A stretch of DNA of 11,724 nucleotides from Deltaproteobacteria bacterium (GTDB lineage: Bacteria > Desulfobacterota > Desulfobacteria > Desulfobacterales > SURF-7): contig JAFDJC010000081.1 of the NCBI GenBank assembly GCA_019307665.1, forward strand, positions 1 to 11,724, written 5' to 3'. Shown in pieces: positions 1 to 7,494 of the stretch. Positions within the stretch are counted from its first letter, which is position 1; each line of letters starts with the position of its first letter. The notes under the pieces are model-generated. The model was not told the DNA's origin, searched no databases, and saw only the letters and a list, made by a program, of their open reading frames with translations. The position numbers and the translations under genes were made by a program.

Positions 1-159
1 TTTATTTTCATAGTCAAGATAGCTAAATGAAAGACCTCCGAGACTGATGTCCATGATCTTTCCAAGAAGTTCATTTGACTTCATGGATGATGATATAGCA
101 TAAGCGCCCTCCTTGACTTTAAATCGATTGGATTGTCTTTTTTCCTTATTATTACTCAT
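1..159 (-). CDS. PilZ domain protein, N-terminal part (runs off left edge)
   Basis: The first 53 codons of a gene that continues past the left edge. The translated start carries the two hallmarks of a PilZ domain, the c-di-GMP receptor fold: an RxxxR motif (R8-QSN-R12) followed by D-x-S-x-x-G (D37, S39, G42, in DISLGG). Family knowledge says the arginines and the D/S/G motif wrap a c-di-GMP dimer, so this half of the site looks intact. The ATG at 159 is preceded by AGGA with about 8 nt spacing (GCAGGATTCAACT). There is no signal peptide, so the protein should be cytoplasmic. A separate promoter-like site lies upstream. Whether it is a stand-alone PilZ adaptor or has an output domain after it cannot be seen here. 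Confidence 0.85.
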   Translation of the reverse strand, partial: MSNNKEKRQSNRFKVKEGAYAISSSMKSNELLGKIMDISLGGLSFSYLDYENK

Positions 160-247
160 AGTTGAATCCTGCTTTTCAATTCCCGCACTAGACAAAAAAT
201 ATTTACGCTGTTAACATTATCCTGCAGCGCGGACAGTACTCACAATA

Positions 248-276
248 AACTTATCAAAAATAGGTTTTTATGTCAA
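248..276 (-). promoter_or_regulatory. Putative sigma-70-type promoter for the PilZ gene
   Basis: Read on the minus strand, a perfect -35 box TTGACA (271-276) is followed after 17 nt by a weak -10 match TAAGTT (248-253). It lies between the SH3 gene's stop and the PilZ start and would leave a leader of about 80 nt. The -35 box and spacing are good but the -10 box matches only half the consensus. The rest of the 160-309 gap shows no clear terminator. Confidence 0.35.
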
Positions 277-309
277 GAAACAAGTCGCGGAAGAAGGTTG
301 CTATGGTAT

Positions 310-768
310 TTACCATACTAAAGGTTTACTTATCCATCCCTTATCACCGTCAGCATGTTGAACATATAGCCATTTTTCTTTTTTTTTGATTATTTTTAAG
401 GGGATGCCTTTTTCAGCAGTAAAGGCGATTTTATATTTTGTTCCCGGACCGGAGCGGATGTTGCAGTTTTTCTTAGTGATTACGGTCGCCACATTGCTTA
501 AGAGTGATTTATGAATCCATCCACTGTCTTTTTCGAAGTCTTTAAACTGATACCAGTTCCCCTTTTTTTTAATAACATCAACCGGGTGGTATTTTTCAAT
601 TTGCCACAGCACTTTATATGTTGTTGCCGGTCCGGACCTAATATTAGCAGTGTTAGACTTAACCGACAGACGTTCAGCAGAAACATCAAGGGCAGTGAAA
701 AAAAGTGACAAGTGAAAGATCACCAGTAAAAGAATAATAGAAGATAGTTTTGCTTTTAAACTGTTCAT
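310..768 (-). CDS. Small exported protein with two bacterial SH3 (SH3b) repeats
   Basis: A 152-residue protein with an N-terminal signal peptide: a basic start, a hydrophobic core at about residues 8-28 and a likely cleavage after DVSA (A31). Two tandem SH3_3-type repeats follow, at about 34-90 and 94-152. Each has the NIRSGP signature (NIRSGPATTYKV and NIRSGPGTKYKI), a KKxxxW strand and a closing GWI turn. SH3b domains commonly bind peptidoglycan or other envelope ligands. No catalytic domain is attached, so a targeting or scaffold role in the periplasm is the most that can be inferred. A TTG 15 nt upstream (783) would keep the frame, but it lies where the Shine-Dalgarno of the ATG at 768 sits, so 768 is preferred. 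The gene lies 83 nt after tsaE and may have its own promoter. The exact function is unknown. Confidence 0.85.
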   Translation of the reverse strand: MNSLKAKLSSIILLLVIFHLSLFFTALDVSAERLSVKSNTANIRSGPATTYKVLWQIEKYHPVDVIKKKGNWYQFKDFEKDSGWIHKSLLSNVATVITKKNCNIRSGPGTKYKIAFTAEKGIPLKIIKKKEKWLYVQHADGDKGWISKPLVW

Positions 769-773
769 ATTTA

Positions 774-779
774 CACCTT
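774..779 (-). promoter_or_regulatory. Ribosome binding site fixing the SH3 protein start
   Basis: AAGGTG on the minus strand, 5 nt before the ATG at 768. It decides in favour of this ATG over the in-frame TTG at 783, which has no comparable site. Confidence 0.65.
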
Positions 780-803
780 GCAAGCATGTTTATTGTAAGT
801 GAA

Positions 804-832
804 TTTATGCGACAAAATTTATTAAAAAGCAA
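804..832 (-). promoter_or_regulatory. Possible promoter for the SH3 protein gene
   Basis: On the minus strand TTGCTT (827-832) and CATAAA (804-809) are separated by 17 nt in the tsaE-SH3 gap. Each box matches four of six consensus bases. The predicted transcript would start about 30 nt before the ATG. Since no terminator is visible after tsaE, readthrough from the upstream operon is an equally good explanation of expression. Confidence 0.3.
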
Positions 833-851
833 TGGAATAATGCCGTTTATA

Positions 852-1307
852 TCACTTGAAATCGAGAGAAATATTCTCCGAAATATTAATAGCAATTTTC
901 CTTTCATCATCATCAATTATTTTTATCTCCACATTTATAGTTGATGAGAGAAAGTTTTTCGGCAGGCGTTCAGGCCATTCTATCGCCACTACACCGTTGT
1001 TTTCCGCAATTTCATCGAGTCCTAAATTATCAAAATCCGAATGATTGTTCAATCTGTAGAGGTCGGCATGAAAAAGGCGACATCGTCCCGGATATTCATT
1101 AATAAGTGTGTAAGAAGGACTTGTAATATAAAACTCGTCGGGCACTTCGAGGCCGATTGCAAGTCCCTGTACAAATACGGTTTTTCCGCTACCCAGTTCA
1201 CCCTTGATAAAGAGCGTGGTGCCGGGCTTCAGAACTTTTCCAAGACGCTGGCCGGCAAGCCTTGTCTCTTCAGTTGAATGTGTGACGGTTATTGATTCTG
1301 AAAACAT
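852..1307 (-). CDS. tsaE: tRNA threonylcarbamoyladenosine biosynthesis ATPase TsaE
   Basis: A 151-residue protein of the TsaE (YjeE) family. The Walker A loop GELGSGKT is at residues 36-43. It is followed by the switch-like SPSYTLINEY segment, HADLYRL (D near 81) and AIEWPERLP (E near 110), all in family order and at normal length. TsaE works with TsaB and TsaD in the universal t6A37 modification of ANN-decoding tRNAs, with its ATPase resetting the complex. Partners tsaB and tsaD are not in the window. The ATG at 1307 overlaps the nnr stop by one base (TGATG). A GTG just before it (1310) is possible. No strong Shine-Dalgarno precedes the start, so translation is probably coupled to nnr. A small palindrome sits where the ribosome site would be. 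Confidence 0.95.
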   Translation of the reverse strand: MFSESITVTHSTEETRLAGQRLGKVLKPGTTLFIKGELGSGKTVFVQGLAIGLEVPDEFYITSPSYTLINEYPGRCRLFHADLYRLNNHSDFDNLGLDEIAENNGVVAIEWPERLPKNFLSSTINVEIKIIDDDERKIAINISENISLDFK

Positions 1308-2905
1308 CACAGTCTCAGACTGTCAGGCATTATACTCATGTATGTGGAAGTGGCTCTTTTCGCAATATTTAAAAACTGTTCAGGAATTGCGTTCATGACC
1401 TCTGAAGCAAGTATGCCCACAGGACCGGTTTTTTTGCTGATACTATCTGCTGCCGCACCGTGCATAAATACACCGGCTGTTGATGCATATTCCGATGAAT
1501 AACCCTGAGTTAAAAGTCCTCCAATAATACCTGTCAATACATCGCCCATTCCTCCGGAAGCCATGGCAGGGTTTCCTGTGGGATTGATAAAAACAGTTCC
1601 ATCCGGATGGGCAATGACAGTTTTCGCGCCTTTTAACACAAGGTGAACTCCGGATTCTGCTGCAAATTTTCGAGCAGCTCCGGTTCGGTCTTTTTGGATA
1701 TCTTGAACCGAATTACCTGTAAGCCGTGCCATTTCGCCAGGGTGAGGTGTCAGAATAACAGGTGTTTTGATTTTTCGCAGCAGATCTGTATTGCCGGAAA
1801 GATGATTAATACCGTCTGCATCGATTACAACCGGTATCCCTGTATTTGAAATAATTTGCCTGATAAGGTTTCCGGTTTCATCTGACATGCCTACGCCGGG
1901 ACCGACTATCAGGCATGTTTTGCCTTCAAGAAGTCGAATAATACTGTCAAAAGATGCTTCGGCAAGCATACTGTCTTTGGTTTCAGCAAGAGGTTCCGTC
2001 ATGACTTCAAGAACTTGAGATTCAAGAATCGGATTGAGTGAGGCAGGTATCCCTAACGTGACGAGACCCGCTCCGGTTTTCATGGCAGACATTGCTGTCA
2101 TAGCAGCAGCGCCTGTTTTGCCTGGAGAACCTGCAATAATCATGAGATGACCGGCTGTTCCTTTGTGAGCATCAGCCCGCCTTGGGTGGAAACCGTTGCA
2201 GACCATTTCGGGCGTGATGAGATTCTGAAAAGGGTCTGTCTTTTTGATAATATGTTCAGGGATGCCGATATCAACTATACCGAGGCGACCTGTGTAATGA
2301 GAGCCCGGATAATGTATATGGCCTGATTTAGCAAAAGCAAATGTTGCTGTCGCCTTTGCTTTGATACAGATACCATGCGGCTGACCGGTGTCCGAATCAA
2401 GACCGGAAGGTATATCAACTGAAAAAACAGGCGATTTTGAATTATTTATGAAGGTGATGATATTTTTGAAATAGCCTTTAACATTGGATTTAAGACCTGT
2501 CCCGAGAATCGCATCGACCCATATTTCCTGGTGAGCAAGACTTACCCTGTTCAGATCAAAGTCAGATTGAGCTGGTATCTCAATCACAGGAACGCCTATG
2601 GGGCCAAGAAGTTTGAGATTGGCTTCAGCATCCCCTTTTAAGTTGTTTGCCTTAGATAGGAGGTAAACTATAACCTTTATTCCGTATTGGTAAAGATAGC
2701 GAGCGATTACAAAACCGTCACCACCGTTGTTCCCTCTTCCGGCAATGATGCCTACTCTTTTTGTGCGGATATCAGGGAAAGTGTCAAAAAGCATCTGTGT
2801 TGCGCCGCGACCGGCATTTTCCATCAGAACACGGCCCGGAATGCCGAAAGACTCTATTGTCGTACGGTCCATGTCCTGCATTTCGCGTGCTGTCACAAGA
2901 TACAT
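1307..2905 (-). CDS. nnr: Bifunctional NAD(P)H-hydrate epimerase / ADP-dependent dehydratase
   Basis: A 532-residue two-domain repair enzyme for hydrated nicotinamide cofactors. The N-terminal YjeF_N epimerase domain (about 1-225) shows GRGNNGGDGF (56-65), DAILGTGL (131-138) and SVDIPSGLDSDTG (162-174). It interconverts the R and S epimers of NAD(P)HX. The C-terminal ribokinase-like dehydratase domain (about 240-505) shows KGTAGHLMIIAGSPGKTGAA (248-267), VIDADGIN (360-367), TPHPGE (386-391) and NPAMASGGMGDVLTG (445-459, catalytic D455). It uses ADP to restore NAD(P)H. Length and order are as in full bifunctional Nnr proteins, with no missing key residue seen. The ATG at 2905 sits behind a purine-rich AGGAGGGGGAGAAGGA tract. 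It lies 22 nt after pdxJ and overlaps tsaE by one base. Confidence 0.96.
   Translation of the reverse strand: MYLVTAREMQDMDRTTIESFGIPGRVLMENAGRGATQMLFDTFPDIRTKRVGIIAGRGNNGGDGFVIARYLYQYGIKVIVYLLSKANNLKGDAEANLKLLGPIGVPVIEIPAQSDFDLNRVSLAHQEIWVDAILGTGLKSNVKGYFKNIITFINNSKSPVFSVDIPSGLDSDTGQPHGICIKAKATATFAFAKSGHIHYPGSHYTGRLGIVDIGIPEHIIKKTDPFQNLITPEMVCNGFHPRRADAHKGTAGHLMIIAGSPGKTGAAAMTAMSAMKTGAGLVTLGIPASLNPILESQVLEVMTEPLAETKDSMLAEASFDSIIRLLEGKTCLIVGPGVGMSDETGNLIRQIISNTGIPVVIDADGINHLSGNTDLLRKIKTPVILTPHPGEMARLTGNSVQDIQKDRTGAARKFAAESGVHLVLKGAKTVIAHPDGTVFINPTGNPAMASGGMGDVLTGIIGGLLTQGYSSEYASTAGVFMHGAAADSISKKTGPVGILASEVMNAIPEQFLNIAKRATSTYMSIMPDSLRL
1309..1323. repeat. 15-bp palindrome at the nnr/tsaE junction
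   Basis: ACAGTCT-C-AGACTGT is a perfect inverted repeat with 7-bp arms around one central base. It covers the last codons of nnr and ends directly before the tsaE ATG. In RNA it could form a short hairpin (about 6 bp with a 3-nt loop) over the region where a Shine-Dalgarno would bind. It may equally be chance within coding sequence. Confidence 0.45.
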
Positions 2906-2927
2906 TATCCTTCTCCCCCTCCTGTTG

Positions 2928-3647
2928 TTACAACGTTTTAATTAGCCGGATCATTTCTTGCACAGCCTTTTCCATTCCAACAAGCGAGGCCCGTGAAACA
3001 ATACTGTGACCGATGCTGAATTCATCTATTTCAAACAGTCCCTTGAAATATTTTATGGTTTTGTAGCACAATCCATGACCGGCGTTAATGCCGAGTTTCA
3101 GTTTTCTGGCAAGTTTCACCGCATCGACTATTTTATTGAAGGCTCTTTCTTTTTTGTCTGCGGTTGAGGCATCGCAGAAGGTACCCGTATGTATTTCCAC
3201 CATGGAGGCATCGATTTTATGGGCCAATTTTATCTGTTCGGGGTCGGCGTCAATAAAAATACTGACGGGTATGCCGCTATTCTGCAAAGTGTCCACTGTC
3301 TCGGCAATGGTGTGTTTATGAACGATCAGATCCAGGCCGCCTTCGGTTGTGAGTTCCTCCCTTTTTTCCGGAACAAGTGTGATGACATCCGGTTTTACGT
3401 CAAGCGCAATCCCAACCATTTCAGCGGTTGAAGCCATTTCGAGTATCAGTTTTGTTTGCACGACATTTCGTAACATCCTGACATCACGATCCTGGATATG
3501 CCTCCTGTCTTCCCGGAGATGTACAACAACACCATCAGCTCCGGCAAATTCAGCAAGAATGCCGGCTGCCACGGGATCAGGGTATTTTGACTTTCGGGCT
3601 TCTCTCAGTGTCGCAATATGATCGACATTTACCGCCAGACCTGCCAT
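2928..3647 (-). CDS. pdxJ: Pyridoxine 5'-phosphate synthase PdxJ
   Basis: A 239-residue TIM-barrel enzyme of de novo vitamin B6 synthesis. It joins 1-deoxyxylulose 5-phosphate and 3-amino-2-oxopropyl phosphate to form pyridoxine 5'-phosphate. Family motifs are all present: VNVDHIATLREAR (6-18), HLREDRRHI (43-51, with H43 and R45), LILEMA (E70), SIFIDAD (129-135), EIHTG (151-155), NAGHGL (188-193, H191) and FSIGHSIVSRA (210-220). A TTG at 3668 would lengthen the frame by seven codons. The ATG at 3647 is chosen because GGAGG lies 8 nt upstream and the family normally starts a few residues before VNVDHI. The gene starts 4 nt after the ybeY stop. The acpS gene that commonly follows pdxJ is absent here, and nnr follows directly. 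Confidence 0.97.
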   Translation of the reverse strand: MAGLAVNVDHIATLREARKSKYPDPVAAGILAEFAGADGVVVHLREDRRHIQDRDVRMLRNVVQTKLILEMASTAEMVGIALDVKPDVITLVPEKREELTTEGGLDLIVHKHTIAETVDTLQNSGIPVSIFIDADPEQIKLAHKIDASMVEIHTGTFCDASTADKKERAFNKIVDAVKLARKLKLGINAGHGLCYKTIKYFKGLFEIDEFSIGHSIVSRASLVGMEKAVQEMIRLIKTL

Positions 3648-3651
3648 ATTT

Positions 3652-4104
3652 TTAACCTCCGCTTTCAATATGTTTAATTACGTCCATCAATTTCACGGCT
3701 TTTTGTTCCATTTCAAGTGCTTCTGTTTCTGTATTTTCGTGGTCATAACCAAAGAGATGTAGTATTCCATGTACCAGTAACTGATCGATCCGTTCATCTG
3801 TATCGATTAGGGCTTGCTTGCTTTCTTTTTCCGCTGTATCTGCTGATATGACTACGTCACCCACAAGGTTAGGATTTATTCCAGAACAATCGCCTTCCTG
3901 CATCGGAAATGCGATAACATTTGTAGGCCCCTCTTGATTCAGGTATTGCAAATTTAATTCAGAAATCAGGTGGTCATCGACGATCATGACTGACAGTTCA
4001 CTATCAGGACTGCCCAAGGCGTTTAAGATGGCCTGGGCTTTTTTCTGAATCTTCTCCAGCTGAATTACTATTCCGTCCTGGCTGTTTTTTATCAGAACTC
4101 CCAT
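3652..4104 (-). CDS. ybeY: rRNA maturation endoribonuclease YbeY
   Basis: A 150-residue zinc-dependent single-strand endoribonuclease involved in 16S rRNA 3'-end processing and ribosome quality control. The signature H-x3-H-x5-H metal site is intact in HGILHLFGYDH (H112, H116, H122). NVIAFP (62-67) and VGDVVIS (81-87) are also family motifs. An upstream frame extends to 4197, but the extra residues do not resemble YbeY. The ATG at 4104 has AAGGA 10 nt upstream, and its product MGVLIKNSQDG begins as YbeY proteins usually do. With this start the gene overlaps the 3' end of the upstream pgpH-like gene by 101 nt in another frame. Its last codons (GGA GGT) supply the Shine-Dalgarno of pdxJ. Confidence 0.95.
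   Translation of the reverse strand: MGVLIKNSQDGIVIQLEKIQKKAQAILNALGSPDSELSVMIVDDHLISELNLQYLNQEGPTNVIAFPMQEGDCSGINPNLVGDVVISADTAEKESKQALIDTDERIDQLLVHGILHLFGYDHENTETEALEMEQKAVKLMDVIKHIESGG
3656..3660 (-). promoter_or_regulatory. pdxJ ribosome binding site inside the ybeY 3' end
   Basis: GGAGG on the minus strand, 8 nt before the pdxJ ATG, formed by the last two glycine codons of ybeY. It fixes the pdxJ start and implies translational coupling. Confidence 0.75.
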
Positions 4105-6385
4105 TTTTACTTTTTCCTTCAGCCGTGTTAGTACTTTCAGGATATTCAATCCTGTGATGATAAATACCGGACAAAATCTTGGTAAAACTTTTTGCAATAT
4201 TATTCAGATCTTTTAGAGTAAGTTCACATTCATCAAGTTGACCATCCGAAAAGATTTTATTGATAAGGTTTTGCACCAGCCCTTGTATTCTTGATGGCGT
4301 GGGGTTGCTCAGCGTTCTTGAGGCTGCTTCAAGAACATCTGCAAGCATAACAAGACCCGCTTCTCGTGTCTGGGGTTTTGGACCCGGATATCTGAAGTTG
4401 TCAATATCGACTGAGTTTGTACCTTTTAATTGGACTGCCTTATTGTAAAAGAAACTTATTAGACTTGTTCCATGGTGTTGCCGGATGGCATCGATAATAG
4501 GTTTTCCCACTTTATTTTTTTTCGCGATTTCAACACCTTCCTTGATATGTGAAGTCAGGATTAGGCTGGACATTGACGGTGCCAGCTTGTCATGCCGGTT
4601 GATACCGTTGGTTTGGTTCTCAATAAAATAGAGCGGTTTTTTGATTTTACCTATATCATGATAGTAACCGCAAACCCTTGCAAGGAGAGAGTTCGCTCCG
4701 ATCGTGGACGCAGCAGCTTCAACCATTGAGCCGACAATAACCGAGTGATGATATGTTCCGGAAGCTTCTATCATGAGACGCCTGAGAATGGGCCGGTCAA
4801 GATTGGCCAGTTCAAGGAGTTTAATATCCGTTGTATAGTCGAATGCGCTTTCAATAAGTGGTGCCAGACCTGCCGTTACAATACCTGCAGCCACACCGCC
4901 AAAAAATGCAAACGCCCAGTCCAGTAGAAGTTTAAAACCTTGTATATCCGCCATATATATATCTACTGCTGTAACAAACAGAATGTTCACAAGGCCGAGT
5001 TTAATACCGGACTTTATAAAAACAATTCGCTCCCTGCAGTGGAGCATCCAATATGCTCCAACAGCACTGCTTAGCAGAAAATAAATGAAAATATCCAGCC
5101 TGTTGTTGAATATAATCGCGGAGCAGATCGCCATAACTATTGCAAAAAGGCTGGCAATTTCTAAACCCATGAAAAGGGCGACCGTCATTGCGCCCGCGGC
5201 TATCGGGATTCCGAAATACATGGAGCCTGCGGGTATGGAAAACACCGATCCCTGGGCAAGGGAATCGGCCAGGGCCGCTGAAATCTTGGCCAGCAACAGG
5301 AAAGTGATGAGGGCGCATGCAATAAACATGATATTTTTTGAGGGATACTGCTTTATAATAGAGTTGTTTCTGATATAAAGGAAATATATCACTATAAGAA
5401 GGCTTAAGATGATCATTGATGTGCCGATTCTTTTGAAGTTGACTCCGGATTCTTCCATATACTGCTGCATTGCTCTAAGTTTTACCACATGAAGCTCGGT
5501 CACCCTCTCACCTTCTCGAAGGACCATCTCTCCTGCTTTAATTTCGTAAAGAAACGGCTTGATCTCATCGGCAGCTTTTTTCTTACGTTCTTTTGTCTCA
5601 CTCCTGTTCAGGGTAATATTGGGTGTTACAAGTTGCTGAGCAAAATCAACAACAAGACCCTTAGCTGTGTAATCTGTATTTTTAAGAACTTCTTCACCGA
5701 CAATTCGCACCATTGCTTTTGCCTGATCTGGTCCGTAGAACTGTTTAAGAGAATGAACGGTTTTTTCTGTTTTGTTTTCAACATTCCTTAATGTGATTCC
5801 TTTACCTTCTTCAGTTAAAAGGACTTCCTTGTTTGCAACTACACCGTTTGACAGTATTTTTATAACAATTTTATTAATAAAATTTTCAATTTCTGTTGAA
5901 AATTGATCTTTCCCAAGAACTTTGTATGCGCCGTCACTCACTGGAATACCGATTTGTTTTTCAAACAGTTCCTTTATTTGCCATATTTTATCGTGGAGAG
6001 GCATTGCTTCGTCGTCAGCAGCCTGTATTTGATTTTTCTTATTTTCCGAAATAACGGTTCTCGACAATGAAAATGCTTTGTTAAGGCGGCGTGAGATATC
6101 AGCAGCAAGCTTCGTGTCATGGTCGTAAACCGTATACACTGCTTCGACTGCATGTTGGCGATTTGCCGCGGTTGCATCTTTGTCTTCGATTAAAAAATCA
6201 TTCAGCGCTTTAATATTTCGCTGTGCAATGTCTCCGATACTGTACGAATATTTTTTTGATACAAGTCGCGGATGTAGTATAAGGGTGAAAATAATTGTAA
6301 CACACAGAAGAAGTCCCCATAAAAGGCTGTTGTTGCCCGGCTTCAGGTATTGTTCTGCTTTTTTTATATTAATCCTGGCATTCAT
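4004..6385 (-). CDS. PgpH-type 7TM-HD phosphodiesterase (probable c-di-AMP phosphodiesterase)
   Basis: A 793-residue membrane protein with the PgpH/YqfF layout. One N-terminal membrane segment (about 20-38) leads to a long extracytoplasmic 7TMR-HDED region (about 40-315). A cluster of membrane helices (about 320-515) follows, then a cytoplasmic HD domain (about 540-700). Metal and catalytic residues are present: YHHS (H546/H547), YYHDIGK (H576, D577), SHIKEG (H613), QHHGT (H637/H638) and LADVLEA (D683). Characterised family members hydrolyse c-di-AMP to pApA. The same activity is inferred here by family. The start overlaps the phoH stop (TAATG) with only a weak GGA upstream, so coupling is likely. 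The last 33 residues are a Ser/Lys/Gly/Asn-rich tail read in the region shared with ybeY. phoH-pgpH-ybeY is a recurrent bacterial order. Confidence 0.92.
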   Translation of the reverse strand: MNARINIKKAEQYLKPGNNSLLWGLLLCVTIIFTLILHPRLVSKKYSYSIGDIAQRNIKALNDFLIEDKDATAANRQHAVEAVYTVYDHDTKLAADISRRLNKAFSLSRTVISENKKNQIQAADDEAMPLHDKIWQIKELFEKQIGIPVSDGAYKVLGKDQFSTEIENFINKIVIKILSNGVVANKEVLLTEEGKGITLRNVENKTEKTVHSLKQFYGPDQAKAMVRIVGEEVLKNTDYTAKGLVVDFAQQLVTPNITLNRSETKERKKKAADEIKPFLYEIKAGEMVLREGERVTELHVVKLRAMQQYMEESGVNFKRIGTSMIILSLLIVIYFLYIRNNSIIKQYPSKNIMFIACALITFLLLAKISAALADSLAQGSVFSIPAGSMYFGIPIAAGAMTVALFMGLEIASLFAIVMAICSAIIFNNRLDIFIYFLLSSAVGAYWMLHCRERIVFIKSGIKLGLVNILFVTAVDIYMADIQGFKLLLDWAFAFFGGVAAGIVTAGLAPLIESAFDYTTDIKLLELANLDRPILRRLMIEASGTYHHSVIVGSMVEAAASTIGANSLLARVCGYYHDIGKIKKPLYFIENQTNGINRHDKLAPSMSSLILTSHIKEGVEIAKKNKVGKPIIDAIRQHHGTSLISFFYNKAVQLKGTNSVDIDNFRYPGPKPQTREAGLVMLADVLEAASRTLSNPTPSRIQGLVQNLINKIFSDGQLDECELTLKDLNNIAKSFTKILSGIYHHRIEYPESTNTAEGKSKNGSSDKKQPGRNSNSAGEDSEKSPGHLKRLGQS
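4115..4119 (-). promoter_or_regulatory. Ribosome binding site deciding the ybeY start inside pgpH
   Basis: AAGGA on the minus strand, 10 nt before the ATG at 4104 and embedded in the pgpH-like reading frame. It supports the internal start and therefore the 101-nt gene overlap. Confidence 0.55.
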
Positions 6386-7395
6386 TATGATCCGGTCCGG
6401 TTTTCGTGATTCATATTTTTATCATAGGCCTTAATTATTTCCTGAACAAGTTTATGCCTGACCACATCTTTTTCAGAGAAAGAGACAAAACGGATACCAT
6501 CGATACCTTGAAGAACCGCCTCAGCGTTGATAAGGCCTGATGGCTTTCCTGCCGGCAGGTCCACTTGTGTAATGTCTCCTGTAATCACCGCCTTGGAATC
6601 GAAACCGATGCGTGTCAGGAACATTTTCATTTGTTCAATAGTCGTGTTTTGTGCTTCATCCAAAATGATAAACGAATCGTTAAGTGTTCTTCCCCTCATA
6701 AAAGCAAGTGGCGCAACTTCAATCACACCTTGCTGCATCAAACTGGACACTTTTTCAAGCTGCATCATGTCATGAAGAGCATCATAAAGCGGCCTCAAGT
6801 AAGGATCAACCTTTTCGGCAAGGTCACCTGGAAGGAAACCAAGTGCCTCACCCGCCTCAACAGCCGGACGCGTAAGTATAATCCTGCTTTTATTGCCCCT
6901 GGACAGTTCTGAAACCGCCATTGCCATCGCAAGGTAAGTTTTTCCAGTACCTGCCGGGCCAATTCCGAACACAATATCATAATTTCTGACAGATTCAATA
7001 TATTGTTTTTGTGCATAACTTTTTGGACTGATTGATCGTTTTTTTGATGTAATGTATACGGTATCGAGGAATATCGATTTAAGGTTCCGATTGTCATCCT
7101 GACTGATTATTTTGACGGCATAATCTATATCCCGTGGATAAACCGGATAATTTTCTTCGATCAGTCCGTAAAGTTGTTGAAGTACATTTTTTGCAAGTCG
7201 TGCCGATATGGATTCTCCCCGAATAAAAACTTTGCTGCCCCTGCTGTCGATGGAAATGTTGAGAGCTTCACCAAGTCTTTTTAGGTGGCAGTTGTGTTCC
7301 CCGAAAAGCTGCATGGCAAACTCAACTTCATTAAACTCAAGGTCAATTTTTGTGCTGTCGGTTTTATCTTCCATAGAAAAAAAAGAGTGAGACAT
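6385..7395 (-). CDS. phoH: PhoH-like ATPase
   Basis: A 336-residue protein of the PhoH-like family. An N-terminal region (about 18-110) includes a small nucleic-acid-binding-like segment around residues 38-80. The PhoH ATPase domain (about 115-325) follows, with Walker A GPAGTGKT (146-153) and Walker B IILDEAQN (243-250). The conserved TRPAVEAGE (175-183), LGFLPGDL (185-192) and ITGDITQVDLP (271-281) stretches are also present. The family is tied to RNA metabolism, often next to ybeY, but its exact biochemical role in most bacteria is unsettled. The ATG at 7395 follows the purine-poor AAGTGAGCC, a modest ribosome site. A later in-frame ATG (7374) has none. It is the first gene of the housekeeping run, about 90 nt after a good promoter. 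Confidence 0.95.
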   Translation of the reverse strand: MSHSFFSMEDKTDSTKIDLEFNEVEFAMQLFGEHNCHLKRLGEALNISIDSRGSKVFIRGESISARLAKNVLQQLYGLIEENYPVYPRDIDYAVKIISQDDNRNLKSIFLDTVYITSKKRSISPKSYAQKQYIESVRNYDIVFGIGPAGTGKTYLAMAMAVSELSRGNKSRIILTRPAVEAGEALGFLPGDLAEKVDPYLRPLYDALHDMMQLEKVSSLMQQGVIEVAPLAFMRGRTLNDSFIILDEAQNTTIEQMKMFLTRIGFDSKAVITGDITQVDLPAGKPSGLINAEAVLQGIDGIRFVSFSEKDVVRHKLVQEIIKAYDKNMNHENRTGS

Positions 7396-7406
7396 GGCTC
7401 ACTTAT

Positions 7407-7418
7407 CTATTATAATAG
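7407..7418. repeat. 12-bp AT-rich palindrome before phoH
   Basis: CTATTATAATAG is a perfect inverted repeat with 6-bp arms, 12 nt upstream of the phoH ATG and inside the predicted leader. It contains a -10-like TATAAT but has no matching -35 box at the right distance, and a start from it would leave almost no leader. Operator function is possible but not shown. Confidence 0.35.
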
Positions 7419-7494
7419 CCTGAAATGTAATACTATATTAGATTCCCATAATAAAAATCCTAAAAAGGCTGTTTCCTGAAATAGTACCTTAATA

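Noticed and set aside
302..317. Inverted repeat TATGGTA-TT-TACCATA over the SH3 gene stop as a terminator
   Set aside because: The stem is short, AT-rich and has almost no loop, and no T-run follows in the direction of transcription.
4105..4197. Longer YbeY start at 4197
   Set aside because: The 31 extra residues do not resemble YbeY, would enlarge the overlap with the upstream gene, and the AAGGA site points to 4104.
5001..5318. A 105-codon open frame on the minus strand inside the pgpH-like gene
   Set aside because: It lies in an alternative frame of strongly supported coding sequence and its product resembles no family.
6565..6912. A 115-codon plus-strand open frame opposite phoH
   Set aside because: Antisense shadow of the PhoH ATPase domain with no independent coding evidence.
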